Assembly: GCA_945859605.1 (NCBI GenBank)
Contig: OX243815.1
Coordinates: forward strand, 49,149,245 to 49,213,244
Direction of reading: 5' to 3'
Source: Lumbricus rubellus
Taxonomy: Eukaryota; Annelida; Clitellata; Crassiclitellata; Lumbricidae
Length of the DNA: 64,000 bases
Positions 12,030 through 24,245 of this stretch are shown here, one piece after another. Each line of letters starts with the position of its first letter. Position 1 is the first letter of the stretch. A program made the position numbers and the translations under genes. The notes below the pieces were generated by a model. It was given only the letters and a program-made list of their open reading frames with translations. It was not told the DNA's origin and did no database searches.

Positions 12030-13610
12030 GAATCCTTTGCCAAAAACAACAACATGATAGCACAGCAAAAGCAGTATCGCAAAAAACACAAATTGGCACA
12101 TAGGTGACAAGGGACCCCAAAAAGGATAATAATCCCGCTAAGGAGGGACCCCAATTACCAAGAAACAAATACGGATAGATCAGCAGTTAAACCAAGCTCA
12201 TTGACTGTGCAACTCGCGTAAATGAATGTAATAAAGGCATGCAGATTGATTCTTAAAATCTTAAATAGATCAGATGAATGGGAGTATGAATTCTCTTGAA
12301 CAGGCGACCCGTCAGTTTTGTGTGGAAATCCCGAGGAGTGATAAAATAGAGTCCCTTATAAAAGTTTGGTTGCGTCTTTTTTGTCCCCCGGGACTTAAGT
12401 CGTCCCACAAAAAATAGTATGAACAGAGCTCGAGAAGATGAGCGCAAGAGCTCAATCGTATTCTGCTTACCGCTGGGTATACAGTCGAGTTCGGCTCGTG
12501 GTATTTCGCCGAGCTGTCGAAGGCGTGCAGTAGTTATAAATAATTAATTCAACAATCTGTGTGGGCCCCTGGAGGTCGTTTATTCAATGAATAAACCTTA
12601 AATTTTAAATTTTATGAATATTTTGGCGCCCCGTGCAACTGCCTGCTTAGCCTATATGCCTAAGGTCGGCCCTGCCTCAGCTAGGCCTACTGCCAGTGGT
12701 GTAGTGGAGGGGGAACGCGGGGGAACGCCGTTCCCCCACTTTTTTCCAGGGATAATGGAATATTAATAATACTACTACTAAATTTAAATTTTGCTGGGTA
12801 AATTTTATGAATATTCGTTTATTAAAGATTAAAGTGACGTGGCTACCATGTGTGCAATCTCAAACATTTGAAATCTCAAACATGTACATGTAGGCTATGT
12901 AAGTTACGTCTCATAGGCATGCTCGTGTATTCCGGTCCTTTGCTGGATTTGGTAACGATTGTGACCTGACATCTCCGTCAACCAGGGTGAGAATTGCCGG
13001 GGTTTGAGGTGGTTCAACCATCGCAAGTCGTTCTTAGAGTCTCATCTAGTTAAGCCCTATTTTCATCTTTTCACACCCCAAATCCGGCCACGTTGATCAT
13101 AGTCCGATCCTTAGTTTTCTTCTACAATTCTCGTACTGCCCTCAACTTCTTTCCGCTCTACCCCAAAATCAGACAGAGACCAAATTGAGCAAGTGTGAAT
13201 CAGGGTCATAGGGAATCACGTATTTGCCCCAAGTTCTGCACTTGTAAGAAATATTGCTATATAGTAGTTTAGGTAGGCCTACTATGAAAAATCGATGATT
13301 GTATCTTTTTTGGTGTGCAAATTGCAAATCATTGACCAGAAATTGTCAGAATTGATAGATGACTAACATTATTTGCAGAACAAAATGTTAGAAAGAAAAC
13401 TATGTGATGCCCAGACACTGTTTTAAGTAGACCTACTAATCATAAGTGGATAAGCATGCAACGTTTTAAATTTCGACTGAGAAAATCACTGCGGTCATAA
13501 CAATTTAATTCATCTGTCTCATTCGTTCAGCAAACTGCAGCGTTCATGTTTATTCTGTGAATTGTAGGCTATAGCATGTGTTATAGGTCCAATAGCAAAT
13601 GCCATTGATT
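12030..13610. other. No gene seen apart from the duplicated MITE segment
   Basis: 12030-12620 and 12785-13610 hold no supported frame, array or element end. Small frames lack family-like motifs. Confidence 0.55.
12623..12781 (+). repeat. Duplicate of 5412-5570, carrying a truncated hAT MITE
   Basis: 159 bp at a constant offset of 7211 from 5412-5570, with one difference seen (CCCCATGC against CCCCGTGC). It contains the left flank TTGGCGCCCC, the MITE target-site copy CCTACTGC and the left 88 bp of MITE copy 2. It is therefore a copy of that locus after the MITE had inserted, not an independent insertion. Confidence 0.88.
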
Positions 13611-13619
13611 AGTTTTGGA

Positions 13620-13729
13620 GATCTTACATGTAATTGCAAGAACGCGAGGATATCGGCCCTTCAAGGCCAAGCAGGGGGCCCATGCGGAACTTCTGCACAC
13701 GGGACCACGAAAAGCTAGCTACGCCACTG
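13620..13729 (-). mobile_element. hAT-end-like fragment (CAGTGGCGTAGC)
   Basis: On the minus strand, next to the SINE head, a fragment begins CAGTGGCGTAGCTAGC, a common hAT terminus, and continues through GGGCCCCCTGCTTGG. The other end was not found. Confidence 0.45.
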
Positions 13730-13739
13730 CTCACACTCC

Positions 13740-13872
13740 ACGTTTATATTGCGACCGAGCCAACCACAGTAAAGATCCGAGAAATGAATCTCTGACCGGG
13801 AATCGAACCCGGGCCGCCGGCGTGGCGAGCGGGCTACAACCCACTCGGCCACGCAGGATCTCTCCGGTGTGG
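13740..13872 (-). repeat. tRNA-derived SINE head
   Basis: Minus strand. A-box-like TGGCCGAGTGG (13851-13841) and B-box-like GGTTCGATTCC (13809-13799) are spaced about 31 nt, in a GC-rich tract. This is the internal pol III promoter layout of a tRNA-derived SINE with a Ser/Leu-type A box. A functional tRNA is unlikely because the acceptor-stem halves do not obviously pair. Confidence 0.6.
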
Positions 13873-14200
13873 CATGAGATCTTGTCCTGCATGAAATAGT
13901 GTCCGGAAAGCCTTGCCATTGGTTCACGTGACCGACGACATCAGATAGCAACTGTCAAGCTACGGAATTAATACTACCATGAGATCTTGTCAGGGAAAGA
14001 CACAAATAGACAAGATAAATATTCAGCCTACCAAGACCAATGATACGAAGCATAGCCTAGCTAGGTCTAACTATATATTATATCATTAAAAGTAACGCCT
14101 TCGTGTCGAAATCCTGTATCATCCAAAAATCATGGGTTCTAAGTAAAATTAGCTTTTACTAAAATTGGAAGAAATAGATTATACTTTAACGGCTATTTAA

Positions 14201-15036
14201 CCCTTATAGGGTAACCCTTTTCGGTTACAGTTGTTGGTTACCGGGGGAGGGGGCGTAAAAAATACCCCCAATTTATTTTCGTCAAAACTAGGGAAATGTT
14301 TAACCAATTTCGGTCCTGTTTGATTTATATGATAGACAAGGACATTGTTGAACGTAATGAGTAACAAATCTTGAATTAAAATGATGTCTCGTGATTATAA
14401 GCGGTCTGATTAGCTCATGACCAACTTCCAGCAGGAACACACGGCGCTTGTCCAAACGTAGGCCTACTGAATGTGCGTGATCTCGCCATGTTGGATTCTG
14501 CAACTTCTAAAATTATGATATATGCGTTGAGCACTGCTGCATCAACCAAGAAATAGAAGAGGCCATCTTCTGGTAATGTAACTGCAAGTGTATCCCTTTG
14601 TTTCCTGGTCAAATGAGTCCACGGCGCCTTTTGTGGCGTTGTAATCACCTATTTCTTTCGATAGCTTTATGCAAAAGTAGGTAATCTACACTAATATAAT
14701 GCAACCTGAAATAGAAATCATACAGCAAAGAATGGCTAATTCATATGCAAAAATACAAGAACCACATATCTCCAACAATTCAGTTGTATCAACTACTATG
14801 CTTACATCTACATAGTGTAGAAATGATTTATTCAGTACTGGAATATGAAACCTTACTTTTCACACTAGTCTGCCGCTAGGTGGCAAAGCAATTTGGCACA
14901 GCTGAAAACGACATTGTGAAGAAAAAACATATTTAGGAAAGTCACAAAAGCAAAAGTCTATTTTCTTTTATTAAAAAAAGTACATGAAAAAAGTAGGCTG
15001 GGGGTTATTTTTTACCCCCCGGTTACCCTATAAGGG
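14201..15036 (-). mobile_element. Decayed piggyBac-like element
   Basis: Inverted ends CCCTTATAGGGTAACC and GGTTACCCTATAAGGG abut TTAA on both sides (14197-14200 and 15037-15040). On the minus strand, fragments LPEDGLFYFLVDAAVLNAYI (about 14590-14530) and LLEVGHELIRPLI (about 14440-14400) resemble the C-terminal part of piggyBac transposase, with its D-x-A-x-x-N-A-Y-I segment. Frames are broken, so it is inactive. Confidence 0.78.
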
Positions 15037-15040
15037 TTAA

Positions 15041-17086
15041 TAAATGATTGTGTATGAAGTTAGAAAATGAGTATGCAGTTCAGACAGATAGCCTATATGC
15101 AGCTAACAGGGCCTATCTCGAGACCTGCTTTACACTAAAGACATCAAGTGATCGAAGTTTAAACTTTGTTACATTAATTTAAAGCTTAACTGAAGCACGG
15201 TAGGTCTATAATTATCTGAATTAGATCCGACAGCAGTGCCAGTAGGCATCAGTTAGGTCTACATAATTATATATGCCAGTTCAGTTCTGTTCTCCCGTTT
15301 GTGAAAACAGGAAACCGCTGTTCGAATTGTTTGGATAGTTTTACCAACGGAACAACGTGATAGACCTAATTCCCTTGGATTCCTGACATCGAAGAACCAC
15401 TTTGAAGCATGTTTTACTTAGCCTAGTGAACACGATCTCAAACACTTAAAATTAATGCTCAACAAAACTCGGCATATTTCTAGTAATAGTTATCGAAGTG
15501 CCCATAGGCCTACTATGGGAATAAATAGCTCATATTAATTTTGATTAATAATTATTGTTAATGAGCCATAAAACTTTTCAACAGTGTAAAATTTTGCTCT
15601 TGCGGTAAAATGTTAGAAAATTGCTGTTAAAACACCGACTGTCATTTATATAAATAAAACATTGCGTATATTTTAAGCCTAGCTAGTCTACTTTTCAAAT
15701 TATGCGCTTGTACTAGGCCTATATCAAATTTGCTATGAAAATATGAATTAGGCCATAATTACGCGCTCACATAGGCCAGTAATATACCTAAATCTCAACT
15801 GGTTTTTCGTAGCAATCGTTACGTAACGCTGGGGGAGGGTGGGTGGGTCAAAGGAAACGCTAGGAAGCGTTAAAGGGTGGGTCAAAAACGGTCATTTTAG
15901 GCGTTATGCAATTATGCAATGACCCCTAAAACTAAAACATTGCATAATTTCGTGCAGAGGTTAAGAGCATATAGGAACACATTCAAAACAGAAAGTTGAA
16001 ATCGGTGGACGGATTGTTTCCCACAGTAAGAGCTCTCCGCAGACATGATAGGTGGGAGAAACAGTCGAGGCCCATATTACACACTGGCCCATATTACAAG
16101 CCTTTCCCCTAATTAGTTTATAAGCTAGCCTACATCATTTCTTAAGTCAGCTTCATTTCGTCGCTTCAGTGAATCTGAACATTTTAGCTGATTTATGCTT
16201 TGATATAGCGACATTTCATAGACCTAAAAGATTAGATTATTATTTTTAATTGTTGTGCTTTTTAGAGTGAATTTCTGAAAACTTGATTCTGGTTGTTGCT
16301 AGATGACGCTGGATGCTAAATGACGGAACGTAAGTGAAGCTCAGAATCTTTGCTCTGATTTCTAGTCAATGATCAATGCTGCTGCCAACGACCTCATATA
16401 TATTACTAGACAGAGCTTCCTATGTTGAGCTGCCCAGTGACGTTGAAACCGAATAAGAAACAAGAGCGTTTTTATTTCATGAACTGTGATTATTTGAACT
16501 AAAAAATAGATTAACGGTAATAAACTTGTGATTGGTTGAGTTAAAAATAGGTTATGTGTCATGAGCTTCCGATTGGTTGAGCTAAAAATAGTATGTGTCA
16601 CAAAGACTAAGAGAAAGCTTCCGATTGGTTAAGCTAAAAATAGTATGTGTCACAAAGACTACGAGAAAGTCCCCAAGATGGTTCAGCAGGAACCACGTGA
16701 TCCCACTGGCCTGGCTGCTGCAGTGATGGCGTATGAACTGTTGTGTACATTAATAAGACTTTCATGCAATGATTAAGATTCTCACAAGATTGCCGAGAAT
16801 CGGGATCTTCATGCTAACAACGCTATTCAAATTATGCCGCACACTTCTTCTACAGATGTGGTTAAACAGCAGCTTTAAAAATTGTTATGGGTCACTGAGC
16901 AGGTAGTCCGCTTTTTTAGCAGGCAATGAGTAATATTATAGTCGTGCTACGTGTTATGCCTAACCCACCCTCTTCAGCAGAATGTCGTTTGGCGATAAGC
17001 AATAGTTAGGGTAATATATCGCTTTAGCGTTCAAAGTTATTCGCCTTTGCATGGTTTCAAAGTTGGTCGCATACAGGCGGGGGTAT
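15041..17086. other. No gene seen; CCAAT tandem block inside
   Basis: About 2 kb of AT-rich DNA. A CGTTACGTAACGCTGGGGGA to GGGTGGGTCAAAAACGG segment (15820-15895) looks like a transposon remnant. No frame is supported. A first exon of the KIAA2013 homologue could lie here or in 20.1-21.1 kb, but could not be identified. Confidence 0.5.
16490..16670 (+). repeat. Tandem copies of a CCAAT-containing segment
   Basis: Three tandem, progressively diverged copies of GATTGGTTGAGCTAAAAATA followed by TATGTGTCA, period about 54 bp. Each holds ATTGG (inverted CCAAT). Just downstream is CCACGTGATC, an E-box. It could be promoter material for the gene starting near 21 kb, but nothing proves this. Confidence 0.6.
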
Positions 17087-17235
17087 AACTATAGTATCGG
17101 GGACAACCGACGTCAGGTTGTTTTAGGGTCAGGTTAGTGGTTGTGAGGGTCGGTTAGGTCAGATTAGGCGTCGTGAGGGTCGGTTACGGTTAGAATTAGG
17201 GTTGGTGTCGTTATTCGGTCCCCGATACTGTAGTT
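17087..17235. mobile_element. Small inverted-end element with telomere-like interior
   Basis: Ends AACTATAGTATCGGGGAC and GTCCCCGATACTGTAGTT are inverted repeats. The inside is degenerate GGTTAGGG/GAGGGTCGGTTAG. The same interior type recurs at 17840-17905 in the next element. Confidence 0.65.
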
Positions 17236-17537
17236 TCGCCGAGGTGTGATTGCTGAAAAGAATTCTCAAAATTGAAGTCGGATTGACGACAATAATTTTG
17301 GTGAAATGGAAGTGGGACCTTTGAAAGGATTCTTGTCGAAAGTGGATCTGGATTGTTGAATAATAAATATTAAAATGAAAGCTGGATTGAGGAAAAAGTT
17401 GCTGTTCAAATACACGCTGTAATGATGAAATGGATTCTTGCCTAAATAATAATATTTTTAAAATTTATTAATGAAACGCATGCAAACGCACAGCGCTGTA
17501 CATACACATTGTACAAGTTATGCAGTAATCTTTCGAA

Positions 17538-18092
17538 GTGACTAGCGGACCGCCAGGCGGCCGTCACACTTCAATTACTAGCGGACCGCCAGTCACGTGT
17601 AACCTGTCACATGAGTGACGAGTCTTGATTCTTGAATATTGTTACAATGGCGGCAGTTACTGATAGTTTGTTTTATGTCGGACAAAAATTCTAGAAACAA
17701 GAAGGGAAACGAGAACCCATTTAGATGATGTATAGTATAAATAGAAGTTTGATTAACGAAGATAAATTTTGGTGTAAATAGAATTTGATAATCCTGTCAA
17801 CAGCGGTCCCAAATTATACCACTCATCCCAACATGCAAAGCATGAGGGTCGGTTAGGGCTCAGGTTAGGCGTCGTGAGGGTCGGTTAGGGTTAGTTTTAG
17901 GGTTAGTGCAGTCACTCTGCTGAAATTGAAGCTGAACTGATGAACAATCATCGATACGTCGCACTCTAATTTTATTGCATTCTTTGGCAGCCATATTGTC
18001 TGGCGGTCCGCTAGTATTCTGTATTGGACGGCCGCCACTGGCGGTCCGCTAGTATTTGAAATTCGAGGGCCGCCTGGCAGTCCGCTAGTCAC
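17538..18092. mobile_element. Fold-back element with iterated ends (ACTAGCGGACCGCCAG)
   Basis: GTGACTAGCGGACCGCCAGG at the left end faces the inverted form at 18092 (CCTGGCAGTCCGCTAGTCAC). The end motif is repeated at 17577 on the left and at about 18003 and 18040 on the right. No target duplication was identified. Confidence 0.75.
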
Positions 18093-18395
18093 AGCCTAAT
18101 CTTTATTCACATAAAACTTAACTACTAACAGAACAGACAGCCTGCAATATATGGTGCTATTAGCAGCCTACAAAGCATTTTCACATGAACTCGTTACCTC
18201 TAGCTCAAATGGAAGCTGGATTATGAAACGGATTCAATATCAAAGTAGATGTTGGACTGCTGAAAAATAATTATGCTGTGCCGGGCAAATAATTTAGAAT
18301 GGCAACTCTAAAGCGATAGATTACCCTAAGTAGTTTTTCAATATGTTATTTAGAAGAAGAACCTCTTTAAGACGTACAGTTGACATGAGTGTTTG

Positions 18396-18470
18396 ATGTA
18401 GCATGTCATATTGCATGTTCTATTGCATGTTCTATTGCATGTTCTATTGCATGTTAAGTTGCACGTTCAA
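18396..18470 (+). repeat. 13-bp tandem repeat (TCTATTGCATGT)
   Basis: Four to five short copies of TTCTATTGCATG. No gene nearby. Confidence 0.85.
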
Positions 18471-18845
18471 TCAAACAATCGATGCAGGTCAGCATTACCT
18501 GCACCGATTGTGAGAACTAAACTTGTAGGGGAGTCAGGTATTAATCCCTGTTGACAGTATGTTGTATGAAACTTGTTCTCCTTGATAGTGCCAGAACAAG
18601 ACCAAGCGCAACCTATTTTCTTAACTGTTCTGTGGCCAGTCGACTGATCTGGTTATCTCTGTGGTTTAGGTTTTCATTAATTCTCTGCATATTATGACTG
18701 TGCAATGATAGTGCTGCTGTAGTGTAGGACTCTCTAGATTGGGTTAGATCAAAGTCTGTAGCCGGCATGACCTTCAGACCTTGTGATCTTGATGATTGCT
18801 GAGCTGCATGCTTGTTTATTTGCTGATCTTATTAACTTTAAAATA

Positions 18846-20062
18846 CACAGTGGTTCAAAAAAGTAAGCCAAATTGTTTTTCATATATCTCTCATGCCTGA
18901 TAAGATATCACGCTAAAATTTTCCAAATATTTAGAGAAGTGGGCCAAGAATATGATTCCAAAATTTCATGAGATAAAGTTGAACGGATAAAAAGATATGA
19001 ATCTTTCAACTTCATATGCCGAAATTTCAGTTTACAAGCAATTTTTTTGTCAGATTCAATAATATGTTTTCTTATATCTCTAGTGCCTGATGATTAATCA
19101 TTCTAAAATTTTCCAGATATGTAGAGACTTGAACTAACAGTATGACTCCAACAGTATGGTTTGATTATTTAATTAAATAAGATGCTCAAAATGTCCTACT
19201 CCTGCTTGCATGCAAGCCTGGAAGCACTGGCGCCATGCATTAGGCAACAGCATCGTCGATTATCCTCTGGTCCAGGCCATCCCTCACTTCCAACAAGCAT
19301 TACTTCAGAATGTGTTTATCATGACTTGTTGTCTAGTTACTCTAGTAGACTCGGTCTTCCATCACGTTCCACACTTTATAGTCGACAGGATTCAAATCTG
19401 GGCTGTTCGGAGGCCATAATATGGGAGAAACGAAGTCTGGTTGCCAGCATTTCAATGGTTTCCTTAGCTCTGTGGGCTGGTGCTGTTCTGTTGACAAAGA
19501 AAACAGCCTTCTGTGGCTATAGATTTCTGATAATATAACAGGTGGAAGAGGTTGTGACAGCAGAATATTGTGATAATATACTCTGTTAATTTTACTCCAG
19601 AATCCCTGAAGACAAAAATTGGGAACTATCAAGCATCGAAACTGCAACGAACACCCTAAAAGACTTGCTGAAAACTGAAATTTCTGGAGATGAAATTTAA
19701 ATATTCATATCTTTCTATCCGTACAAATTTATGACATGATATTTTGGAATCCTATTCTTGGTTAAATTCTCTAAATATCTGGAATATGTTAGTATGATAT
19801 ATTATCAGGCATTGGAGATATAAGAAAAACAGTTTAGCTTACTTTTTACTGAATCTGACAGAAAATTGCTTGCAAACTGCAATTTTGGCAAATGAAGTTG
19901 AAAGATCCATATCTTTTTATCCGTTCAACTTTATCTCATGAAATTTTGGAATCATATTCTTAGTCCAATTCTCTAAATAATTGTAAAATTTTAGCGTGAT
20001 ATATTATCAGGCATTAGAGATATATGAAAAACAATTTGGCTTACTTTTTTTGAACCACGGTG
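18846..20062 (-). mobile_element. Tc1/mariner element with long TIRs and decayed transposase
   Basis: 1217 bp flanked by TA (18844-18845 and 20063-20064). Ends CACAGTGGTTCAAAAAAGTA and the inverted TACTTTTTTTGAACCACGGTG. The inverted arms are 300-370 bp, each made of two diverged copies of a block with ATATCTCTCATGCCTGAT. On the minus strand (19647-19342) a frame reads FSLSTEQHQPTELRKPLKCW and LWPPNSPDLNPVDYKVWNVM, the C-terminal catalytic Asp motif (PNSPDLNPVDY) of the family. The N-terminal part is gone. Confidence 0.87.
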
Positions 20063-20064
20063 TA

Positions 20065-21125
20065 GTTTGTAAACTAAACAGAACTTGTGGTTTTGATGGA
20101 GGATGAATTGTTTGCATGCTATTTTGTGTCTCTCTGTAAACTAGAGAACAAGGTAGGCAGAAAAATACAGACAACACAGACAGAAAGAGACAGACACAGA
20201 CATACAGGAACAGTCAGCCAGTAAGATACAGGCAGACAGACTGATCTATAGAAGCAGACAGACCAGACTCTTTTCTATAGAGATTATTTGGGTAATACTG
20301 TGTTTGTCTTTTGTCAGACTAGTGATTCATCCATTTCAAGAATGGGCAAAAGCGCATCTGGGGTAACAACAACAACATTTCTTTTACCGCTTTTCTGCAA
20401 CTGAAATCAATCATGCTTTGTTGAACTGAGTAATTTGAGAAAATATATTTAAAAAAAATTGCAACTTAAGATAATTTCCTGATTTGGATTGTAATGTATA
20501 AAGAGAGGAAGAAGTCCTCATATTAATAGATTGACCTTGACTGTTAAAGTAATTATGCATTTGATTTTTGTGATGATGTGACCTCAGAACTTACATTGGT
20601 TGGTGTCTGCTAAGTGCACGCGAGTTCTAATAAGTCCTCTTTCGTATTAAATGATGCTTGCATGAGCCTTTCCTAGTTCATCCTTTATCTCTTGTAAGTC
20701 TATTCTTTACTTAAGTCTGTTTTATTTTGTTTCGAAATGAATTGCTCTAAGTGGACTGCATGTTATGAGTTCTGAGCTATTGAATATATATTATTTTTGG
20801 TGCTTTAGGTAAAATTGTCAGTGTTACATCGACAAGTCGTTGCTAGCGCGGTGGTCCACAGACCAGACACGGTTTTTGGAGCTTTGGTTGCGGGCCCATG
20901 AAACGGCTCTTAAAAAATTAATAAATTCCCAAATTGTTCCAAAATTTATAATATGGCACTGTGAAGCAGCACAATTTCTTAGTTGTTGTGTTCTATTTCT
21001 TACAGTTTCTGGCAGATATGTTTGACAGATTTTGTCATAAACTTATCTAACTATAGAAGGATAGATATGCAAAAGCTAAGTTTAATACATTACAACTTTA
21101 AAATGAAAGTTAACAGTCATAAGAT
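20065..21125. other. No gene seen
   Basis: Contains AGACAGACAG-like sequence (20150-20270) and otherwise unique AT-rich DNA. It may hold the 5' UTR or first exon of the KIAA2013 homologue. Confidence 0.5.
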
Positions 21126-21127
21126 AT

Positions 21128-21252
21128 TTAGTAGAAGGAGGAGTAGGAGGAAGAGGAGGAGGAGGAAGAAGATGAGGAGGAGGAAGAAGAGGAGGAGGAG
21201 GAAGAAGAGGAGGAGGAGGATCAAGAGGAGGAGGAGGAGGAGGAAGAAGTAT
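21128..21252 (+). repeat. (AGG/AGA)n polypurine tract
   Basis: About 125 bp of GAGGAGGAAGAAG triplets just upstream of exon a. Confidence 0.95.
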
Positions 21253-21371
21253 AATCGCAGAATGGTCTTACATAATTTGAGACTACTTTGTTAGCTGTCT
21301 ACATGATTGTTTAATTGAAATTGTTGTGTATTTAACTAATTATGTTGATTAGATTTCCGTTATGTTTACAG

Positions 21372-21499
21372 AATCAAGCGACTCATTATTGGATGCGTCT
21401 TCTTGTTGCTGCTTCTTTACCTCTGGCCTTTTGGTCGAAACGAAAGCTCGGAGTTGCTTTCACCACAAAGATGGTTGTCAGCAACACATCGCCCTCTCG
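21372..21499 (+). CDS. KIAA2013: KIAA2013 homologue, exon a (N-terminal signal anchor)
   Basis: Acceptor TTTACAG/A, donor CG/GTGATT. The exon enters with one base completing a codon and leaves with one base over, which joins the next exon as a Gly codon. It encodes a basic start (IKR) followed by the hydrophobic stretch LIIGCVFLLLLLYLW and a polar segment with an N-glycosylation sequon (NES). This is the right shape and place for the signal anchor of the vertebrate protein. The reading frame has no Met before an upstream stop, so at least one more exon with the ATG lies 5'. It is the least certain of the exons because the anchor is hydrophobic rather than conserved. Confidence 0.68.
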
Positions 21500-21944
21500 G
21501 TGATTTAACCCTTTTCTTTCGCAAATCTAACCCACAAGAAAATGCTGAGTTCTTAATATTTGGCTGTTTTGGCAGCATTTACCGGTACATAATTATAGAG
21601 CACACTTTTAGAAGTATTTCAAAGTTACCGAGAAACTGGGCTTATTTTAAATACTTGTTTACTGATTTTTGCCATTCTTGTCATTCTGGATGTTAGAATT
21701 CAACTGTCCTTCAGGTGTTAATGTGGACGTCAGTATCTCGTAGTAGTAGACTTCATGAGTATCTCCAGAATTGTTCTATTCTTTGACTGATGTCTGTTTA
21801 AGATGAAGTGACTGGTAAATGCAGAACTTTGTTAGTTGGTGTGTGTGAGTGTGTGTGCGCATCCATGCAAGGAGGGTCGTGTGGATCATCATTCTTAAAG
21901 AAGGAGAATCCTTTTAAGGAGATTGTTGAGTCTGGAGATTAGAT

Positions 21945-23510
21945 ATTATATTATTAGATATAATATTATTAGATATAATATTATTAGATATAATATTATT
22001 GGATATAATATTATTATATTAATATTATTAGATATAATATTATTAGATATGCATATATACAATTGTTTATGTATATATAATTATTATACATACTGACCAA
22101 TGAACGGAAGGTAAGGCTTTATTAGATATAATATTATTAGATAATATAATATTATTAGATCTATATAATACCGGTATTATTAGATATAATATTATTAGAT
22201 ATAATATTATTAGATATAATATTATTAGATATAATATTATTAGATATAATATTATTAGATATAATATTATTAGATATAATATTATTAGATATCATAGTAT
22301 TAGATATAATATTATATATAATATTATTAGATATAATATTATTAGATATATATTATTTGATATAATATTATTGGATATAATATTATTAGATATAATATTA
22401 TTATATTAATATTATTGGATATAATTATTATTAGATATAATATTATTAGATATAATATTATTTGATATAATATTATTGGATATAATATTATTAGATATAA
22501 TATTATTATATTAATATTATTGGATATAATTATTATTAGATATAGTATTATTAGATATAATATTATTGGATATAATATTATTAGATATAATATTATTAGA
22601 TATAATATTATTATATTAATATTATTGGATATAATTATTATTAGATATAATATTATTAGATATCATAGTATTAGATATAATATTATTAGATATAATATTA
22701 TTAGATATAATATTATTAGATATCATATTATTAGATATCATAGTATTAGATATAATATTATTATATCTAATATTATTAGATATAATATTATTAGATATAA
22801 TATTATTGGATATAATATTATTGGATATAATATTATTAGATATAATATTATTAGATATAATATTATTATATTAATATTATTGGATATAATTATTATTAGA
22901 TATAATATTATTAGATATCATAGTATTAGATATAATATTATTAGATATAATATTATTAGATATAATATTATTAGATATCATATTATTAGATATCATAGTA
23001 TTAGATATAATATTATTATATCTAATATTATTAGATATAATATTATTAGATATAATATTATTGGATATAATATTATTGGATATAATATTATTAGATATAA
23101 TATTATTAGATATAATATTATTATATTAATATTATTGGATATAATTATTATTAGATATAATATTATTAGATATCATAGTATTAGATATAATATTATTAGA
23201 TATAATATTATTAGATATAATATTATTAGATATCATATTATTAGATATCATAGTATTAGATATAATATTATTATATCTAATATTATTAGATATAATATTA
23301 TTAGATATAATATTATTGGATATAATATTATTGGATATAATATTATTAGATATAATATTATTATATTAATATTATTGGATATAATTATTATTAGATATAC
23401 TATATAATATTATTGGATATAATATTATTAGATATAATATTATTATATTAATATTATTGGATATAATTATTATTAGATATACTATATAATATTATTAGAT
23501 ATAATATTCA
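21945..23510 (+). repeat. AT-rich tandem array, 15-bp unit with 255-bp higher-order repeat
   Basis: About 1.5 kb of AGATATAATATTATT and close variants (GGATATAATATTATT, AGATATCATAGTATT). A marker TTAATATTATTGGATATAAT recurs at 22616, 22871 and 23126, a 255-bp period of 17 units. The array fills the intron before exon b and ends about 60 bp before its acceptor. It reads as an open frame (IIRYN repeats) only because the unit is a multiple of three. Confidence 0.93.
22060..22120 (-). repeat. Inverted partial copy of exon b 3' end and its donor
   Basis: This non-array island inside the AT array is the reverse complement of 23688-23744: the last 23 coding nt of exon b (AAAGCCTTACCTTCCGTTCATTG), the donor GTCAGTATGT and about 25 nt of intron ending CAATTG. 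The match has a few differences in the AT part. Confidence 0.85.
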
Positions 23511-23569
23511 GTTTAATAATATTATTGGATTAATATTATGTTGTCGTCGTCTGGTCTGTGTTTCTCAAG

Positions 23570-23710
23570 GATCTGCTGAGATCTGCGTTGAATCAAAGCT
23601 GGAAAGGTTCCGCAAAAGAGCGGAGACGTTTGACGTGATGATTAACCACCAGCTGCCTCCTCCTCCTCCGCTCGTGCCATCCGCAGAAAAGCCTTACCTT
23701 CCGTTCATTG
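23570..23710 (+). CDS. KIAA2013: KIAA2013 homologue, exon b
   Basis: Acceptor TCTCAAG/GA, donor ATTG/GTCAGT. Phase 1 in, phase 1 out. It encodes a helical stretch (SAEICVESKLERFRKRAETF), a five-proline run and PYLPFIG, which continues into GNGYVG of the next exon. The vertebrate homologue has an equivalent helix followed by a proline-rich turn before ANGFLAL. The exon lies only about 60 bp downstream of a 1.5-kb AT-rich array. Its last 23 nt, with the donor, are also found inverted inside that array. Confidence 0.82.
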
Positions 23711-23892
23711 GTCAGTATGTTTAATATATATACATAGACAATTGTATATATATACATATATAATTATATATATATGCATATATAATTATATATATATATG
23801 TATGTATGTATATGGTTATGTCTTCCCCGAATTGCCTCTCGATCCTTTATGAGAGAAACATTGCTGAATGTATTTGAGCACTTGATCATCAA

Positions 23893-23940
<48 letters not shown>

Positions 23941-24245
23941 TTGTGTGTACAAGTTGTCATTAAATTGTCTTCATTAAATCGCAATGTCAACCATCATCCA
24001 TCTTTTTATCTTTTGCTTAATGCAAAATTTTCCATTGCATCACGTTTCATTGTAAGATATTCATGAGTTTCTCAGCCGACTGTTGTGACTAACATGGGCA
24101 GAGTTTATCAGGGGCTAGGAAACCAAACTCCGCCCATGGTGACTAAGCTTAGCAACAAAACTCCATTGATGCAACTGACACTGAATCATCATCCTCGGCT
24201 GCTGCTGCTGCTACTGCTGCTGCTGCTGCTGCTGCTGCTCATAGT

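Noticed and set aside
13799..13851. Functional tRNA gene on the minus strand
   Set aside because: A and B boxes are present, but a cloverleaf with paired acceptor stem could not be drawn, so a SINE head is preferred.
16679..16760. ATG after the CCAAT repeats as the first exon of the KIAA2013 homologue
   Set aside because: No donor with the needed phase was found in the frame, and the encoded residues are not like the family's N-terminus.
22520..23407. 295-codon ORF of IIRYN repeats
   Set aside because: It is a translation of the 15-bp AT-rich array.
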